From Bidens hawaiensis (lineage: Eukaryota > Streptophyta > Magnoliopsida > Asterales > Asteraceae): a DNA stretch of 64,000 nucleotides. Positions 25,301 through 36,331 of this stretch are shown one piece after another (within the stretch, counting starts at the first letter, position 1; each line of letters opens with the position of its first letter). The stretch lies in the NCBI GenBank assembly GCA_021521415.1, contig JAIQDT010000190.1:868001-932000 (forward strand), read 5' to 3'. The position numbers and the translations under genes were made by a program. The notes under the pieces are model-generated. The model saw only the letters and a program-made list of their open reading frames with translations. It was not told the origin of the DNA and did not search any database.

Positions 25301-25401
25301 ATACTCGTATAAACGCATTATAATTCACATATTCATTATTAAATATCACATAAATAGTATATACCGGTTAGGGTATACCTGATTCTGCCGGAATCGTTAC
25401 A
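22313..25401 (-). repeat. gypsy1 5' LTR, intact
   Basis: 3,089 bp running from TGTAACACCCCG to GGAATCGTTACA on the plus strand. It pairs with 4185-6590 plus 15545-16230. The uninterrupted copy is what shows that 6591-6933 is duplicated in its partner. Confidence 0.95.
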
Positions 25402-26803
25402 ACATGCAATTCTGAAGATCGTTCATGTACCGTCAAGAAATCATTCATACATTTCACAGAATACATATATGGCATACACTTATCACCTAGGATAAGTGTA
25501 TTAACTAATCACATCGAGTATGCACACAGCCCCGAAAACATAACAAGGAATGGGGCTAGAAACTCACCTGAATGCGGTTACGTTCACCGTTTATGGTTAT
25601 TCCTTTCTTGAGCTGTGCACGACTAACTGTATAACAATTACACGTATCAATTAACTATCACTACTTATATCGTCTTTCTAGTCTTAGTTATTACCCTTAA
25701 TGAACGGGGGTCCGGGGCAGCGCCCCTAGCAGCGGGGTCTAGGGGCGGCAGCCCCTAGTAGGGTTCAAGGGGCAGAGCCCCTGGCTGGGGTCGAGCTGCC
25801 AGGTCAGCTTGGAAATTTTTTCGTCTTTTCCAAGTTCAGGGACCATTCTGTCCATTTGTTAAACTTCTAATTCGTTATATTGCTCTTAACGAATTGGCTT
25901 ATCTTACTGAACTGGTCCATGTAGCGAATTGAACCCTTTAAGGAACTGGTTATTAAGCGAACTGGACCTTATAATGAACTGGTCCTTGACGAATCAGTTC
26001 ATGTAGCGAATCAGTCCAAGTAACGAATTGGACCTTCCAATTCGTCATCTCTTTTAATGAATGACTATAATGAATCAAGGGTGATTCGTTATCTTTTCCT
26101 TTAACGAATTGAACACGAACTGAAGCTAGTTCGCTATGCTTTCTTTAACGAATTACCTGACGAATCGCCCCTAATTTGTTAACGAATTAGGGTTAGGGTT
26201 TGTCAGAGAATGTCAGAAACATTCTCTGACATCCTTAAATACCCAGCAGCCTTTCCGACGCCGCCGTGCTTGAAAACCGGGTGGCGGCCGAAAAAACGTG
26301 TTTCAGCATCGTTTTTCGTCCCGTTTGATCCAGATCTGAGCTAGGGTGACCCCTAAGCTCATCTTAGGTTCGGTTTATACCCGATAATACCCGGATCTCA
26401 TAGCTTAACAGTTTAATGGTGTCGGCTCGTCATTTCGTGACTAAATCTAACGGTTTTAAGTTTGTAAATATCATACTATTATTACCTCGGGTCGGTGTTT
26501 GGTTTCCTTCTTGATTTCGGCTTAGGAAAGAAGATAACTAGAGAAAGATCTTAAGTGTGTGTTTTGGTGGTGTTTGGAATATGTGTGAATGAAGGATTAA
26601 ATGGTGATTATGGTTTATATATTTATGGATCATGGGCTTAAGCCCATGGTCTTTCCTTCTTTCTTGCATAACCCAAGTCCATTACCCATATCCATTTACC
26701 CAACACTAGCCCAACCCATATTCTATTTATCTAAACCGATAACGACCCACTATAAAATCGACGAAATCTATTTTATTATTATAACCAAAAGTAGGATGTT
26801 ACA
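25402..26803 (-). repeat. LTR 'y', right piece
   Basis: Continuation of 3734-4184 across gypsy1. The minus strand starts at 26803 with TGTAACATCCTAC and has a TATA-like motif (TATATAAACC, about 26620-26611). Within the transcribed part are a GC-rich hairpin array (25714-25782) and degenerate GAACTGGTCC/GAATTGGACC repeats (about 25880-26170). The open frame at 26601-26828 crosses the LTR end and is not a gene. Confidence 0.6.
25714..25782 (-). repeat. GC-rich hairpin array in LTR y
   Basis: Three short inverted repeats, GGGGCAGCGCCCCT (25714), AGGGGCGGCAGCCCCT (25741) and AGGGGCAGAGCCCCT (25768), about 27 bases apart. They stand out in an AT-rich region and would fold in the LTR transcript. 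Confidence 0.85.
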
Positions 26804-27900
26804 TGATCTGACACGAAAAAGGCTATAAATTTAATGTTTGAAAATATCATTAAAACTGAGAATAATCCAATTGAAATCGTATTGAAATCATTTACGGTTT
26901 ATGAGTTATGATGAAAACAAGTATTAAGCAAGATGATGCGGGTAAAAATCCAAAAAGTGAAATCGGGTTTGGGTTATGGTCCGACAAATGTAAAAGGTGA
27001 AAATAAACATAAAAGTCTTCTGGACTGAAATCTAATTTTGACCAGAGGATACGTTAATCGCAAAATCCCCAATTTTAACTTAACATAAACCCTAAAATGA
27101 ATTTGATTAAATTGGACATGATAACCCCTCAATCCTTTAAAATTGAATTAGGGCTTTTGATTTTATTATGAATTACAACAACTTTGATGTACAAACTTAC
27201 CCGAAATTCGGATTAGAACTAGGAGAAATCGAGACGAGGAAGGACGTTGCCTTTTGAAAGTCAAACTGTGAAGAACACTTAAACTTAGATCTTGAATTCG
27301 TGAGAGAGGAGGAGATTTGTGAGTTGAGATGCAAGTTATGAACAACCTACTACCTCTCTTTATATAGGAATCGGATTTAGCTTCATGATTATCATCAATT
27401 TGATGATAATTCGTTTGAAACTCAAAATGAATGAGATAAACACTAAGAACATGATAATTATCTTATAATAATAGATAAAATTCGTAGGTTTTAGATAGGA
27501 TTTGATGGGGAATGTTCTGGAATCGTTCTAGTTTCAATAATATTTGATTTGGGTAGAGTTTGAGTGGTTAAACGAGTCAAAACGCACCAAAAGGAGCTGA
27601 ACCGAACTAAAAACGATGTTGGTCTGTTGCAGTGGTTTGGTAGCTACGCGGCCATAAATGAGTCCCTCGTCGCGTGACGCGGCGAGGTTGAGTCTTTCAA
27701 TCTTTCCAATTTTGTGAAGAATGGCCCCTCTAGTTTGTAAAGTTGATTTTAATTGCTAAAACTTGATATTTTAAATACTTAAACTAGTTGTAATGATATA
27801 AACTCATAACAAATGAATAAAATAAACTTTCATTAATAAACCAAGACCCGAATGTTAGTACGGGTCGGGTTAATTGAAACGGGAAATAGTGGATGTTACA
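26804..27900 (-). repeat. LTR remnant, copy P' (duplicate of 643-1739)
   Basis: Matches 643-1739 from TGATCTGACAC to the LTR end GGATGTTACA, with scattered differences. It starts exactly where LTR y ends, so its lower part is missing. The TATA box is retained. Confidence 0.8.
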
Positions 27901-28975
27901 TCATTAACCTTAACCCTATGATAATCAGACGAACGAGAGCCGTTTTGGACGAATTTCGGAGTCAGTATTGCAAGTATCGAAGCCTTTGGAGGCTTGGAAT
28001 CACCGTTTGAAGTGCTAATCAAGTGGAATCGAAGACTACGGCTTTTATTACCTTTATTCTATCGTTTTCTATTTTTTTTCACCATGAATTCCGTCTTTCT
28101 TGTTTTGTCTGATTTAATCATGCTAGGCTAAACATTATAGACCGCCTAGGCTTTATGATGAACTACTGTTGACATTTAATTTTGGTTCGGTTTTTGTTTT
28201 TGTTATGGATTTATGATCAAGTAAACAGTTTATTGATTTTCATTCTATGCATATGTGTGCTTTGGATTGTTTGACGAGTTTTATTGTTTCACAGTTTCCT
28301 TGGTGATTGTTTCATATGATTGGATTCCGTTAGATCATCTACTACGTGTTTTTGACTAGTTTGTGGTTGATTTGCAATAAAATCATAGGAACAATATTAA
28401 TAAATCAAGTAGACCTAGGTGTGCTGCAAATCTAAATAGTTATAAGGTGATAGATTATGTGATAGGTCTTGGTTGATAAATTGCTAGATTTAGCTCTTCG
28501 TAAGGAGTCTGTCTAGGTTTGGTTTATTTGACATGTCTATCTAGTCGAGTGAATTCATTAAACTACCTTTGATTTCCGCTCTGTAATGTAGGATTTCGTA
28601 TAGAGGTACTTATCATAAAATAAATTAGCAACCGTAAGCGAGTCTAATTAAACCAGTAAGGTGTCACCTTGAGAAGCGTCGAGGGTCCTGTTCGGTTTCC
28701 TATCAAGTGAATAATTTAAGATCCCGGTTCCATAACTTAGCATTTTTCAACCCCTTGATAATTGATGCATTAGGAATTCTAGTCTTTAGTTTTATTAATT
28801 AGTTTTAATTTTAATTTAATTTTAGTATTTAGTAACCCCCCCAAATAATAAATAAATAGTCGTGTCTGTAGTTAATTCTCATTTAGCTAGTTAACGTAAT
28901 TTAAAGAGTCATTGGGTTCAATATCCGGACTTACTTAGTTGTACTAGAGTCGACCGGTACACTTGTCGGTTAATA
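27901..28975 (+). repeat. Old LTR-like sequence, copy 2 (possibly Athila-type)
   Basis: Matches 1740-2783, with the C run shortened to seven. Unlike the first copy it continues past 28907 into TTGGGTTCAATATCCGGAC and GTCGACCGGTACACTTGTCGG, which look like the 3' end of an Athila-type LTR (recall of family style, unverified). Confidence 0.45.
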
Positions 28976-29194
28976 GTTTTAGTTAAGTTGAAGAGTCTAG
29001 AATGATTACATAGTGTCTAGATTAGCGTATTTTAGTTAATAAAGTATATAACTACTTGTAGCACATCAGAGAGTCACATAAAAGTAAATCATAGCATTCA
29101 AACAAATCTGTTAGAACTCATCCATATCAGAATCCTTCTCATCATGATGAAAGTATTCACAGTTCCAATGTTGATAGCAAGTTCAACAATTATT
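28976..29194. other. Unassigned AT-rich stretch
   Basis: About 220 bases between the LTR-like end and the gag relic. No frame, repeat or primer site is visible. Confidence 0.4.
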
Positions 29195-30060
29195 TCAAAA
29201 ACCAATCAGTAATCCAAGGCTGTAGTTTTCCAGACTTCAAAGCCTATGGACCAAAAGAGTTCTATGGAGATAAACGTGCCATATCAGCTTTACGTTGGCT
29301 TGAGCAGATCGAGTCCATAGTCAGCATCAACAGATGTACTGAGATTCAAAAGATTCAGTACGCATCTCAGAAATTTAAATGTGAAGCTTTATAGTGATGG
29401 AACAATCTAATCATGTCAAAAGGTAGAAAAGCCTTGTATCAATTGAAGTAGGAAGCATTCAAAGAACTTATGCTACAAACTTTTTGTCCCGTGCATGAAA
29501 CCAACCTTATCCAAACTAAGTTTTTGAACCATAAGTTGGATGGCACAAATCTCTAGGACTACAATACTAAGTTTCAGTAGTATTGTAGATTGGTACCACA
29601 CTTGGTAACACTCGAATCCAACAAAGTAACCCGCTATATTTAGGGTTTACCTCGAGAAATTAGAGACATGGTGAGGTCTCATTTGCCTCAAACCGCTGAT
29701 TCAGCCATGGAATTGGCTAGTTATCTAATGAATGGTCATATCAGAAACAATGAGGAAGACAAGAATGGCAAAGGAAAGAAAGAAGAAACCAAGGAAAAGA
29801 AAACAAAGAAATTCAAAAGACAGGGAAGAAGGATCAATTAAATTCACTAGACCAATTTGCCAGAACTGTGGCAGAAGACATCATGGGAAATGTTTGAAAC
29901 CAACCAACATTTCCAAAAACAATCCGTTGGTCACATGTGCCTTCTACAAGAAAATCAGTCATTCTGAATGACTGCATAAGAAAAACATTGTATGCTTCAA
30001 ATGTGGAGAAAAAGGATATTTCAGCACAGAATATCCGAAAAGACAAACATAACCAATAAC
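29195..30060 (+). pseudogene. Ty3/gypsy gag relic
   Basis: One frame reads as a retrotransposon Gag: FKAYGPKEFYGD, then ALRWLEQIESI, a WWNN motif preceded by two stops (near 29394), NLIQTKFLNHKL, and VTRYI-stop-GLPREIRDMV, followed by a lysine-rich part and degraded zinc knuckles (CQNCGRRHHGKC in another frame, then CFKCGEKGYF). Several in-frame stops (near 29449, 29555, 29578 and 29641) and a frameshift after about 29830 make it non-functional. No protease, RT or integrase follows. A polypurine tract and 3' LTR begin 800 bases on, so it belongs to a gag-only or internally deleted element. Confidence 0.75.
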
Positions 30061-30871
30061 GAATGTGGAAGCGGAGCTAAGAAAAGAAATGTCAAAGTAT
30101 TTATGTTAAACACATAAGAAGCATCCAACGATCAAGAATAGAAGCAGACAAGAGTATGCCAAAAGAATAACCAAGATTCAAAGACATTAGAAATAACTAA
30201 TAGTTTAGTTAAATCTTGTAAGTTGTTTGTAAACTTGTTTTCAAACGTGAAGTTTTGTAAAAGGGTATTTAAATCTCTAATGTATACAAAGAAAGATATT
30301 AGCATGCAGATCATGTTTTTACACAAGAACGCTTATATTCATCAGACAAGAAACCGTTAAATCAAAATTCCTAAAAAAATTCTGAATACAAGGACTGTAC
30401 GTTTAATATAGTCCATTATATTCAAAAAAATGAAGATAAAGAAAATGATGAATTATACTAAACATAACAAAAATTGCTTTACAAAGAAAATCAGTTATAT
30501 GAACTTTGAAAGTTCAAAGAAGTAACTGATGAAAGTAGACAGAAGGAATCCTCCAAAGTTTATCGAAATCATGGAGCAAAGAATAGCATGACTCGAGTGT
30601 ATCTTAAGAATTAATTAGGATGAATAAATTGAAAAGATTCAATAGGCTGAATCCAAGGTGTAATGTAGTTAACACTAGAAAATGTTTACAACACAGAAAG
30701 TAAAGTAAATAGTTAAACACAACTGACCACTGTGCTTAGCAATTTACGATTACTTGTGATGTTCTGAACTATTGATTGACTACATCATTTAGAGATGTAG
30801 AGTTAAATAATCAGAATACCCACACATAAGATAACGAATATCGAAGACGAGATTCATCAAGGTAGGGAGGA
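30061..30871 (+). other. Non-coding tail of the gag relic, ending in a polypurine tract
   Basis: No pol motifs in any frame. The last bases (GGTAGGGAGGA, 30861-30871) are a polypurine tract directly before the LTR start at 30872. Confidence 0.6.
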
Positions 30872-32418
30872 TGTAACATCCCGAAAATTTTGGTCTATTT
30901 TTGACAATATGTGAAAGGTAAAGGATCAAAAATATCTCAAGATAAGTAATGAAGAATATGAGATAAGAAAGTGAAAACATCCCAAGATAAGTAATGAAGA
31001 ATATGAGATAAGAAAGTGAAAACATCCCACGTTGAAGATATAAGAAAGTTTGTCCCACATTGGAAAAAAAAAAGTGAAGTTATCTCACATGGATATAAAT
31101 AAGAAAAAAGAACTTGTCCCACATTGACAGAATATAAAAACGTGTGAGCTCCTTATAAAAAGATGGGTTCACAAGATAATATTCATATATGACTAGATAC
31201 ACTTTGTGGTCTTAGAAAGGGTGCAAAGCACCCGACGAGCACGGGCACGGGGCTCGGGCGATGAGCGCAATATGGCGCTTTGATGGTACACTTTGCACGT
31301 CACTGCGAGCTGCTTGAGAGCCGCCTTAGTACTTTTGGAAGGGGCGCTAAAAAATGAAAAATCTTATTTTCCAACCCATCACAATACGCGATGGGCATAA
31401 CCCAGCAACCATCGCGATACGCGATGGAATTGGGGAGAACCCGAGGATGGGCGGTGTCGCGTTACGCGAAGGACCCACACATCTCTCTGTCGCGCTACAC
31501 GACGTAGCCTCCACAGGGAGATGACGCGCGTCTTACCACGTGTCAACACGTGGCACACGTGTCGACACGTGGCAGCACCGGAGTTTGCTGAGTCATCGCG
31601 ATACACGATGGGTTGTAAACTCAACCTATAAATAGGGGTGCACGACATCTCTCACTTCACACACAAAACACCTTCACTTTCACATAGTTTACCTCGGGAA
31701 GCGTGATGAGTCTCGTACAACATGCCAAGCCCCGAAGTTCTGATGGTTTAAGCCTCGGTACGCGACATAGAGTAGAAGTGCTGTTCGCTCAAGATTAGGC
31801 GCTTAACTCCAAGTACGCGTGTATGTAGGGATTCCGCCTAACTTATTATGTTATTATATTATATGACTTAAACTCTAGCCGGGGGTATAGCCCAAACCTT
31901 GATCAAAATTTAAGCTTACATAAGCTTTACATATACAAAGGTTATAGTCAAAATATTGTTTCTTCATGATTAAGAAACATAAGCTTTTACATACAAGGGG
32001 TATAGTCAAACTGATGTTTCTTCTTGGCAAAGAAACCTAACATAAATGTTTCTTCATGAAGAAGTAATGTAGCGCATGATTGGTAAATAAACAGAAAGAC
32101 TACAGGTCTAAATATTTTATTCAAACAAATGATCTATTAAGGTTTAAAGCTATCAAAACCAGACTGAAGGTCTGTAGCCTGATCAAGAGACAATTCGGGT
32201 ATTTATGAAAACCTATTTTATTATAGGTTAAGCATCACTCATTCATAGAGGTTTTCAAACGAGATCACCACATCATTCAGAACAGACTATTACAGCTGAA
32301 CACGTTAAACCTTTTATAATGAGTCAATAAGATAAACGAATTGTTATCTTAAAAAGTCAGTCAAATGTTTATAAGAGATTATGTGATCTCTAACATACAA
32401 GATAGAAAATAAAAGCAA
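30872..32418 (+). repeat. Plus-strand LTR (copy Q') of the gag-relic element
   Basis: Starts TGTAACATCCCGAAAATTTTGG after a polypurine tract. It contains CACGTGTCGACACGTGGC (about 31556) and a TATA box (TATAAATA, 31627-31634). The part from about 31556 to 32418 matches 2835-3733. 32418 is the end of shared sequence, not a proven LTR end. A 60-base direct repeat is visible at about 30927-31027. The minus-strand open frame at 31379-31648 is fortuitous. Confidence 0.65.
31627..31634 (+). promoter_or_regulatory. TATA box of LTR copy Q'
   Basis: TATAAATA in the context CCTATAAATAGGGG, identical to the other copy at 2940-2947. Confidence 0.55.
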
Positions 32419-33365
32419 GTCAGATCGAGTACACATATGTCTGGATCCAAACATAATTGAACAAGCAGTCATAACCAGTTCTCAAAAAGAGCTACGTGGC
32501 TCGGAGAACCTTTGAATTGCGTGTATGGCAATTGGTACAAATCCCGTGACATGTGTCCCTGAACGTGCAACAATGGAATGTGGTCAAAAAATGAAAATAA
32601 TAAGGTCAATATGCCTATTTTGGTCCGGGCTTATAAAATTAAGGTATGCCAAATATAATTTGTTTCTCATATTTGTGTGGTCTTGATGCTATAGTAGGAA
32701 GCTACGAAAGAATAGGAAATTTGATTGAATTTGTCAAAGAATTAAAGTTCTATTACCTAACCAAGAGATTGTCTTTTGGTATTCCTCCAGACTTCTTGTA
32801 TCTACTTGGTTCGGTTTCCGGGTGAAGTTACACCAAAGTCGGTTCTGTTTTGTCAGGGATGAAATATGCTTAACCGAAACCGACCCGTGAACTTTGGATT
32901 TTTAAAAAAAAAAAAAACACTTCACCGAACTACCAGCTGAGCAAGTCACAGCTCCATTCTGTGAAACCCGTAGAACCCTTGAGTCTGTAGTTGATATAAA
33001 AATAAAGAAAGCCGAGTTTTTTAAGGGCAAAAACAAGAGGAACTCTTTTAAACATTTATTTGACTCTAGAAGAAATGTTTTTGTCACTGTGGGCAATTCA
33101 AGATTATATATGGCCCACTTAAAAAGTTTATATTTGATTTGTTTGACCCACTTAATGACTTAAAACAGTAAATTTTGCCACCAAATACATCTTTTATAAC
33201 AATGTTTATTTGACATCCTTGATTTATGTGACATCTTTGTAACAAATTTTTTGTTTTCTGTTATGAAATCACCAAAAGAATCCATTGTATTTGTTATTTT
33301 TTACTCACATAATAAAACCGTTTTGATGTTAAAAAACAACCGGAATTATATGTTTAAATGGAAAC
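32419..33365. other. Unassigned; one 80-codon open stretch
   Basis: No repeat partner in this window. A plus-strand frame without ATG is open from about 32919 to 33168 (it includes the stretch CETRRTLESVVDIKIKKAEF), then stops. It might be an old exon. It is just upstream of the nuclease-like fragment, but I see no motif linking the two. Confidence 0.3.
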
Positions 33366-33864
33366 AGAGAAACAACCGGAGTTGAAACGTCTGCTAGACA
33401 CAAGACTAGGGATGAGCTCGCAAGGATGGTCGATGGCAAGTGTTTGACGATTAATGTCTTCTATTTAGATGATAACAAGCGTTATGTTGGAAACGTTTAC
33501 TGTGATGGCAGTTTTTTTTTACAGGTAATCTCGTTTGTTGCGTGTGCACCAACAAATAAATGTAACACGACTAATTTGTAAAATTCAATCAAGCAGGGTT
33601 CGTTGTTGGAGAAAGTATCCGCATGGACGTTAGCGGAGGTGATTCATTACCTCTTTTAAGTTGTGTGTGAAATATATGAATTTTCTTTGTTCTGAAAAAA
33701 CGTTATTGCTTTGATATCAGCCGGAGGAAGATGATGCCCAGCTCAAGAAGGAACAGGCCAAGAAGTCGAACGAAGAGCTCTTGGCCATGGAGTCGGCGGA
33801 CTTTTCCCCTGGCAGTGAGTGGATTGGCAGTGGCAGTGGCAGTGGCATTGGCAGCTGGGGTTAA
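33366..33864 (+). pseudogene. Staphylococcal-nuclease-like gene fragment, three exons
   Basis: Three in-phase coding blocks are joined by short GT-AG introns: 33366-33524, 33597-33638 and 33721-33864 (introns of 72 and 82 bp). The peptide includes DELARMVDGKCLTINVFY, RYVGNVYCDGSFFLQ and LLEKVSAW, then an acidic Lys/Glu stretch, EWIGS and a Ser-Gly tail before TAA at 33862. The GKCL...VG-x-x-YC-x-G...LLEK-x-x-AW pattern is that of the C-terminal half of the SNase (TNase) fold in plant CAN-type Ca-dependent nucleases. The N-terminal half, with the first catalytic residues and any myristoylation site, is not found upstream, and no start codon fits. It is either a captured or decayed fragment, or the end of a divergent gene. 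Retained introns favour DNA-level capture over retrocopying. Nuclease-like: fairly sure; functional: doubtful. Confidence 0.55.
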
Positions 33865-34655
33865 AGTTGTATCCAAGCAGGCAAATGGAGAGAGGGTAGA
33901 GACATAAGATCAAGTGAAACCAAGGAAAGTGAACTCAATCTTTGTCTTATCTTGTTTTATAAATGTTGAAATATATTTATATTTGGTGGAACTTATATAT
34001 TACGTACGTGTCGTCTTCTTATTTGATCCTTTTAAGTTCTTTGTATTACCTGGGGATTGGATTTATCAAGTCTAAAAACCAAAACACTTTTTTAGGTTCG
34101 GTTCTCAGAATCAACCCAGATGCACCCATGGTGTAGAAAGTGTTTTGAGGCTCGATGTTTGATTTGTTTGTACACGACCACGGTTCAGGCCACTAAGCAG
34201 GAAAAAGGGAGAGTAATATCTGGAATTGGTTTGGATTTAGTGCTCAAAGTATATGCCTGTTCTTTTGACCCCAAACTAAACTTTTTTCCTTCTAATGTAA
34301 TCTTGTACGCTGTTAGCTTGTTTCTATGCTTTCTGTCTTATCAACAAATAAAATAAAAAGATGATGCTGGTCAAGTAGAATTATCAGTAAAAGAATGCCT
34401 AAACATTTTTGCATTATTATAATCTAAGGTTGAAGGGCGATTGAACAAAATTCATGTTAAGGAATGTAATTGCAAATGGAGAAATATGAAGAGACCACAA
34501 TTAATTAACCATGGTGTTGCATATAAAATCTTGATAAACATCACCAAATGTTGGATGGAGTTGCAGATGATTGACTATATGGTGTCAATAGTTGAGAATG
34601 GTTGCACTAGCTCTGAATATGACTCCTTTTCTTTTTTTTCAGAGTGCAGACATAA
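33865..34655. other. Unassigned region after the nuclease-like fragment
   Basis: May include the 3' untranslated region of the fragment. The open frames at 34120-34356 and 34441-34695 have no recognisable motif; the second runs into the MITE, so neither is called a gene. Confidence 0.3.
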
Positions 34656-34658
34656 TAA

Positions 34659-34824
34659 GGGGGTGTTTGGGATTCCTTATGAAAACTTCTTATAACTTTT
34701 CAATAAGTTAAAGTGTAACTTATTAACTTTTTTCTCACATCAAAAGCAATCCCAAACATCTTATTTCTTATCCAAAAGTTAATAAGTTATACGTTGGTGA
34801 AAATTAGCAATCACAAACATCCCC
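34659..34824. mobile_element. Tourist-like (PIF/Harbinger) MITE
   Basis: 166 bp with terminal inverted repeats GGGGGTGTTTGGGATT at the left and AATCACAAACATCCCC at the right (14 of 16 match) and a TAA target duplication at 34656-34658 and 34825-34827. The size, ends and 3-bp TWA duplication are those of Tourist elements. The AT-rich interior has further inverted repeats (AAGTTAATAAGTT-like). No coding capacity; it would need a Harbinger transposase in trans. Confidence 0.85.
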
Positions 34825-34827
34825 TAA

Positions 34828-35110
34828 GTCTCTCAAGACAACAGCAGGGGGGGCCCGGCCCCCCTGTTTTTTCGCACAGTATTGCAAATTTAACCGTTTT
34901 TCGTCTGAAAATTTTTATACGTAGTGTAAATTTACTCGTTGTCGACCAAAAATTTGAGCCCGGCCCCCCTCGTTTATGAAACTTTTTATATATATTTTGA
35001 GCACCCCCTGGCGTTCTGGTCCAAGCTTCGCCACTGGACAACATCATGTCTATCCTCATATATAATTGCCTACTGACGTTCTCTAATTGCTTGCTTCCCC
35101 CCCCCCCCTC
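34828..35110. repeat. GC-rich palindrome and related repeat
   Basis: A near-palindrome, GGGGGGGCCCGGCCCCCC (34849-34866), is followed by a T/A-rich stretch and a second GCCCGGCCCCCCT at 34959. A 12-base C run stands at 35097-35108. It is probably part of a further transposon whose ends I cannot define. Confidence 0.4.
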
Positions 35111-35646
35111 GCTCATTATGTTGATTTAACCTGCTTTGGAACCGTTTACCCATTTATGTTATAACATCTCATTTATACACATATGTACAAACAGTTTCAA
35201 GTGTATAATACCTACATATTATACACATAGGTACTATATACACAAGCTACAAGTACCATAACACTAAAAAACAAGTACCATAACACTAAATCATTATACA
35301 TGTACAAACATTTAGGGTATATAAAATCTATACATTATACACATATGTACAAATAGTTTCAAGCATACTATATTTCTTACTTTACATGTGTTACATTTTT
35401 TACCACCAACTTTAAGTCCTTTAGCGGCAACTTTACCTCCTTTAGAATTGTCACTTACCTGCTTTTTTCTTTTCTTTAACAAAATACACAGATGTATATA
35501 TAAAGATATGTATTATATGCATATATAAGTTCACCTCTTTTAGAATTGTCGTCTTTCTCCCTATTTTCTTTTATATCTTTAATTAACCTTTCTTTTCTTT
35601 CAAATAATCTTATCTTTCATGTTATTTTTAAAAAATAAAAACTCAA
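35111..35646. repeat. AT-rich repeats built on TACACATATGTACAAA
   Basis: The motif CACATATGTACAAA(C/T)AG followed by TTTCAAG recurs near 35179 and 35340, with related TATACACA-type strings between. A related set lies at 57605-57960 on the far side of the pararetrovirus block. No gene seen. Confidence 0.5.
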
Positions 35647-36252
35647 TGTTGGGTTTTAACAAGAAGTGATAAAATCCCTATTTTACCAAAAACGCAGCGG
35701 ATATAAGTTTTAAATCTTGTTAATATGATATGTATAAAACCAATTTTAAACATGCAAAACCCAAACCCGGATCCAAATACGAATTACACACTATCAAACA
35801 CATGCATGTCACTATAAGTTCATGCATGTTAACTACCTTTCAAGTAACCAAGGAAATATGAAAGAGAGAATGATTGAAAGGCAAGAACTTGAATATGGAA
35901 GCTTCTCAAGCTAGCATACCCCAAGCATCCAACAACACACCCTTAGCTAGGATATTAGCACTTGAAAAACACCTTCTTGTCTTTCCCTTTCTTGGCCGAA
36001 AATAAGAAGAAAGGAAAGGGTTGAGAGAGTATTTTTGTTACTTGTGAAAACTAATGTGTTATGTGTCATGAGAGATATGAAAGTAAGAAAGATTATAACT
36101 CTTTCAAAAACACCACCTCCCAAGTCCTCCAATAGAACTTATTGCATATCTCCACTAACCCTCTAATAATAATAAAATAATACATGGTGAAAGAGAGAGA
36201 GAGGGAGGGCACCCTTCCTTCCTTTCTTAGTTTTTTTTATTTTATAAACTTT

Positions 36253-36331
<79 letters not shown>

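Larger units (their letters stand above)
4185..25401 (-). mobile_element. gypsy1: complete Ty3/gypsy chromovirus-type retrotransposon
   Basis: Complete element on the minus strand: 5' LTR 22313-25401, primer binding site 22288-22308, pre-gag ORF 21948-21334, Gag-Pol 20966-16267 (broken), polypurine tract 16231-16243, 3' LTR 4185-6590 plus 15545-16230. The 3' LTR is split by the copia1 insertion complex. It is flanked by a perfect 5-bp target duplication, ACATG. The C-terminal chromodomain-like tail of integrase and the long LTRs fit the Tekay/Del group of chromoviruses (inference from family features). In the first ~1.4 kb of the two LTRs I counted roughly 17 differences, about 1.2%, so the insertion is moderately recent but older than gypsy2. 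Confidence 0.93.

Noticed and set aside
3734..26803. LTR y as a simple solo LTR
   Set aside because: Flanking 5-mers differ (GCAAT on the left, TGATC on the right) and the two flanks belong to different blocks.
34120..34356. 78-codon frame with ATG near the nuclease-like fragment
   Set aside because: No motif, no splice context, and composition like surrounding non-coding DNA.
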